From contig CAJMNU010000020.1 in NCBI GenBank assembly GCA_905214855.1, forward strand, positions 1 through 17,833: a DNA stretch of 17,833 nt, given 5' to 3'. The translations under genes and the position numbers were made by a program. Origin of the DNA: an uncultured bacterium (GTDB taxonomy: Bacteria; Bacillota; Clostridia; Lachnospirales; Lachnospiraceae). The notes under the pieces were generated by a model. It saw nothing but the letters and a program-made list of their open reading frames with translations. It was not told where the DNA came from and did no database searches. Positions 15,138-17,833 of the stretch are shown one piece after another; the first letter of the stretch is position 1, and every line of letters starts with the position of its first letter.

Positions 15138-15605
15138 TTAATACAGATTTTTCACTTTAAAATCTTTTTCCAGCTCTCTTCGCTGATCTTTCTTTGCGAT
15201 ATCTGCTCTCTTATCGTAAAGTTTTTTACCTCTTGCTAAACCAATCTCTACTTTTACCAAACTTCCCTTAAAATACACCTGTAGTGGAACTAAAGTCAAT
15301 CCTTTTTCCTTTAATTTTCCAGATAATTTTAAAATTTCTCCCTTATGCATCAAAAGTTTTCGCACACGAAGTGGATCCTTATTAAAGATATTTCCCTTTT
15401 CGTATGGACTGATATGCATACCATACACAAAAACCTCTCCATTTTCAACTCGGATAAACGCTTCTTTGATACTGCATTTTCCCATACGCAAAGATTTCAC
15501 TTCTGTACCTGCTAATGCAATCCCTGCCTCATATTTTTCCTCAATAAAATAATCATGATATGCCTTTTTATTATTTGCAATCAATTTTACGCTTGTTTTT
15601 GACAT
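15138..15605 (-). CDS. smpB: SsrA-binding protein SmpB
   Basis: A 155-residue partner of tmRNA. It binds the tRNA-like domain and reads the empty A site of stalled ribosomes with its C-terminal tail. Diagnostic segments are [37 protein letters not shown] with [12 protein letters not shown], and [16 protein letters not shown]. The basic tail ([21 protein letters not shown]) is complete. GGGAGG lies 5-6 bases before the ATG. The gene follows rnr by 20 bases, the usual rnr-smpB operon. Confidence 0.98.
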   Translation of the reverse strand: MSKTSVKLIANNKKAYHDYFIEEKYEAGIALAGTEVKSLRMGKCSIKEAFIRVENGEVFVYGMHISPYEKGNIFNKDPLRVRKLLMHKGEILKLSGKLKEKGLTLVPLQVYFKGSLVKVEIGLARGKKLYDKRADIAKKDQRRELEKDFKVKNLY

Positions 15606-15625
15606 AGTTTCCTCCCTATCCCCAC

Positions 15626-17752
15626 TTATTCTGCCAGCAAAAAGTCAATTGTTCTTAACAGTTTATCTACTCCTGCCACTTCAATTCGGATTGGTTGTCC
15701 CAGTTTAAATGTTCTTCTGCTCATCTCACCAACCAGTTCGTAACGAGACTCATCATATACATAAAAATCTCCTCTCAGATCACTGACACGGATAAATCCT
15801 TCTACTGTATTGGGAAGTTCTACATAGATTCCATAGTTTGTAATACCTGATATAATACCATCAAATTCTTGTCCAATCCGTGGTATCATATATTCTGCCT
15901 TCTTTAACTTGACAGTTTCACGCTCTGCCTCCTCAGCTCTTCTCTCTAATGCAGAAGTCTTAGCTGCAACCTCCGGCAATATCTTATCATAATGAGTAAG
16001 CCGTTTTCCAGAGAGCTTTCCTCTCAAATTTTCCTTGATGATACGATGGATCTGCAAATCAGGATAACGTCGGATTGGTGATGTAAAATGTGTATAGTAC
16101 TGCGCTGACAAACCAAAATGTCCACTGTTTGTCACAGTATACTTTGCCTGCTTCATGGAACGCAATGTCAGACGGCTGATCAGAGCCTCCTCTGGAGTTC
16201 CCTCAATCTGATTCAAAAGTTTCTGAAATTCCTTTGGATGTACTTCTCCATTTGGGACACGGATAGTATAACCAAAATTGTTAATAAAAGTTCCCAGTTT
16301 TTTTACCTTTTCCGGGTCTGGGAGATCATGGGTACGATACAAAAACGGCACTTCCTGCCAGAAAAAGTCTTCTGCTACCGTTTCATTGGCAGCCAGCATA
16401 AAATCTTCGATCAGCTTTGTCGCTGCATTTCTCTCATAAGGACGGATAGAAACAGGTTTTCCCTGCTCATTTAAAATAATTTTGCTCTCCGCAAAATCAA
16501 AATCTATCGCTCCCCTCTTATAACGCTTTTCTCGTAAGATATTAGCAAGTTCTTCCATTAGGAAAAACATGGGAACGAACTCCTCATATTCTTCCTCTAT
16601 TTTTTCATCATTCTCTGAGAGTATTGCATTCACTGCTGTATATGTCATACGGCGATCTACACGGATCACAGTCTCTGCAATCTCATGTCCAATTACATTT
16701 CCACTCTCATCAATCTCCATAAGACAGGATAAAGCAAGTCTGTCTTCTCCTGCATTTAAAGAACAGATTCCATTAGACAATTTATGAGGCAGCATAGGAA
16801 TCACACGATCCACCAGATATACACTCGTTCCCCGTTTTAATGCCTCCTGATCCAAACTGCTATTTTCTTTGACATAGTGAGATACATCTGCAATATGAAC
16901 ACCTAAATAATAGATTCCATCCTCTTTTGTCAGACTGACAGCATCATCCAGATCTTTTGCATCCTCTCCGTCGATCGTAACCATAGGAATGTGCCGAAGA
17001 TCTTTACGTCCTGCCATTTCCTTAGCAGACACCTGATCCCCTATCATTCCTGTTTCCTTCATAACTGCCTCTGGAAATTCTTCAGGCAGTCCAAACGCTC
17101 TCACAATAGACAAAATATCAACTCCCGGATCATTCACATGCCCCAAGATCTCAATTACTTCACCTTCTGGTTTTTTTCGGATTCCATCACCAAAATCTGT
17201 CACACGCACGACAACTTTATGCCCTTGCACTGCTCCCTTTTCCTTTCCTCCCGGAATGAAAATATCAGACTGGATCTTCTGATTATCTGGAATCACAAAA
17301 CCAAAGCTCTTATTTTTCTGATAAAATCCAACTACTGTCTCATTTGCACGTTCTAAGATTCGTACTACACGCCCCTCTGCACGTCTCCCCTTGTTTTCTT
17401 CCTCAATTACAATTAAAACACGGTCTCCATGCAATGCTCCACCAGTTTTTTCTTCTGGAATAAAAATATCCTGATCCATTCCCTCTACAGTTACAAAACC
17501 AAATCCCTTTGGATGTCCGCTAAAAATCCCTTGAATGGAAAAAGTGTCTGCTCTTCCATATTTTCCCTTAGATGAGACACTGATCTTTCCTTCTTCCAAA
17601 AGAGCATCCAAAACCTCTTTCAATTCGTTTCTTTTCTGTTTTGGAATATCAAAAAACATTGCCATCTCTTTTAATTTCATTGGTTTATAGATAGGATCTT
17701 TCATAAACATCTCAATCTGTTTTTTTCTTGCTTCAAAAATTTCTCTTTCCAC
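15626..17752 (-). CDS. rnr: Ribonuclease R (3'-5' exoribonuclease)
   Basis: A 708-residue processive exonuclease that degrades structured RNA, including mRNAs released by trans-translation. Domain order is an N-terminal winged helix (about 10-70), two cold-shock domains (about 72-135 and 140-205), the RNB catalytic domain (about 250-580) and an S1 domain (about 626-705). The catalytic signature [14 protein letters not shown] (259-272) supplies Asp261, Asp267, Asp269 and Asp270. It lacks the long Lys-rich tail of E. coli RNase R, as is common in Clostridia. I read the start as a GTG at 17752: an in-frame stop (17765-17767) closes the frame five codons upstream, and the next ATG would cut into the winged helix. 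The ribosome site is weak. Confidence 0.97.
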   Translation of the reverse strand: MEREIFEARKKQIEMFMKDPIYKPMKLKEMAMFFDIPKQKRNELKEVLDALLEEGKISVSSKGKYGRADTFSIQGIFSGHPKGFGFVTVEGMDQDIFIPEEKTGGALHGDRVLIVIEEENKGRRAEGRVVRILERANETVVGFYQKNKSFGFVIPDNQKIQSDIFIPGGKEKGAVQGHKVVVRVTDFGDGIRKKPEGEVIEILGHVNDPGVDILSIVRAFGLPEEFPEAVMKETGMIGDQVSAKEMAGRKDLRHIPMVTIDGEDAKDLDDAVSLTKEDGIYYLGVHIADVSHYVKENSSLDQEALKRGTSVYLVDRVIPMLPHKLSNGICSLNAGEDRLALSCLMEIDESGNVIGHEIAETVIRVDRRMTYTAVNAILSENDEKIEEEYEEFVPMFFLMEELANILREKRYKRGAIDFDFAESKIILNEQGKPVSIRPYERNAATKLIEDFMLAANETVAEDFFWQEVPFLYRTHDLPDPEKVKKLGTFINNFGYTIRVPNGEVHPKEFQKLLNQIEGTPEEALISRLTLRSMKQAKYTVTNSGHFGLSAQYYTHFTSPIRRYPDLQIHRIIKENLRGKLSGKRLTHYDKILPEVAAKTSALERRAEEAERETVKLKKAEYMIPRIGQEFDGIISGITNYGIYVELPNTVEGFIRVSDLRGDFYVYDESRYELVGEMSRRTFKLGQPIRIEVAGVDKLLRTIDFLLAE

Positions 17753-17833
17753 TCGTTCTGCTACTCAAAATGTGTTCCACTATACTCAAACACATCGAGA
17801 AATTAAAGTCCTCACGGATACTTTTTACTGCTT

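Noticed and set aside
17737..17831. Tail of an upstream gene such as secG running into rnr.
   Set aside because: One minus-strand frame stays open for about 32 codons, but the translation does not resemble SecG or another protein I know, and it overlaps the rnr start. Probably chance.
1..17833. CRISPR array, toxin-antitoxin pair, tRNA cluster, rRNA or prophage structural genes.
   Set aside because: I saw no regularly spaced repeats with unique spacers, no tRNA cloverleaf other than tmRNA, and no coding frames resembling toxins or phage proteins. The other open frames lie opposite or inside well-supported genes.

Overview
The window looks like chromosomal DNA of a low-GC Gram-positive anaerobe, most likely a Lachnospiraceae-type Clostridia (inference). 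The basis is the AT-rich sequence, strong AGGAGG ribosome binding sites, sigma-A promoters of the TTGACA-17-TATAAT type, paired VanZ-like genes, tandem large serine recombinases and an rnr-smpB-ssrA neighbourhood. Almost every gene is on the minus strand. The exceptions are one small gene of unknown function and an IS3-family insertion sequence.

Layout in window coordinates. 1-2677: a MarR-type regulator followed by two ABC exporter half-transporters in one minus-strand operon; the second half-transporter is cut by the window edge. A very good promoter is followed by an unusual array of four operator-like palindromes at exact 15-bp steps. 2756-3571: a plus-strand orphan gene that converges on the next operon and shares a bidirectional terminator with it. 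3543-5293: a three-gene minus-strand operon, VanZ-like / VOC (YaeR/GloA2-like) / VanZ-like, with its own promoter. 5344-7732: an AraC-family regulator with promoter and terminator, a hypothetical protein recognisable only as a conserved-looking orphan, and an SGNH-type hydrolase. 7756-11700: two tandem large serine recombinase genes. The first (upstream) is intact; the second is broken by two separate single-base losses. A 16-bp direct repeat lies in front of the pair. 11732-12204: ssrA (tmRNA) with promoter, tag frame and terminator. 12264-13598: an IS3-family element with terminal inverted repeats. 13710-17752: MATE efflux protein, smpB and rnr (RNase R).

Functionally, rnr, smpB and ssrA encode the trans-translation ribosome rescue system and its associated exonuclease. 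Here ssrA is separated from rnr-smpB by the MATE gene and the IS element, and the recombinase pair sits just past the ssrA terminator. The MarR/ABC block has the layout of a self-repressed drug or toxic-compound exporter. I did not find a wholly new system. The best unexplained signals are the 15-bp-phased operator array, the twice-frameshifted recombinase with a homopolymer slip site, the repeat in front of the recombinases, and the VanZ-VOC-VanZ operon.
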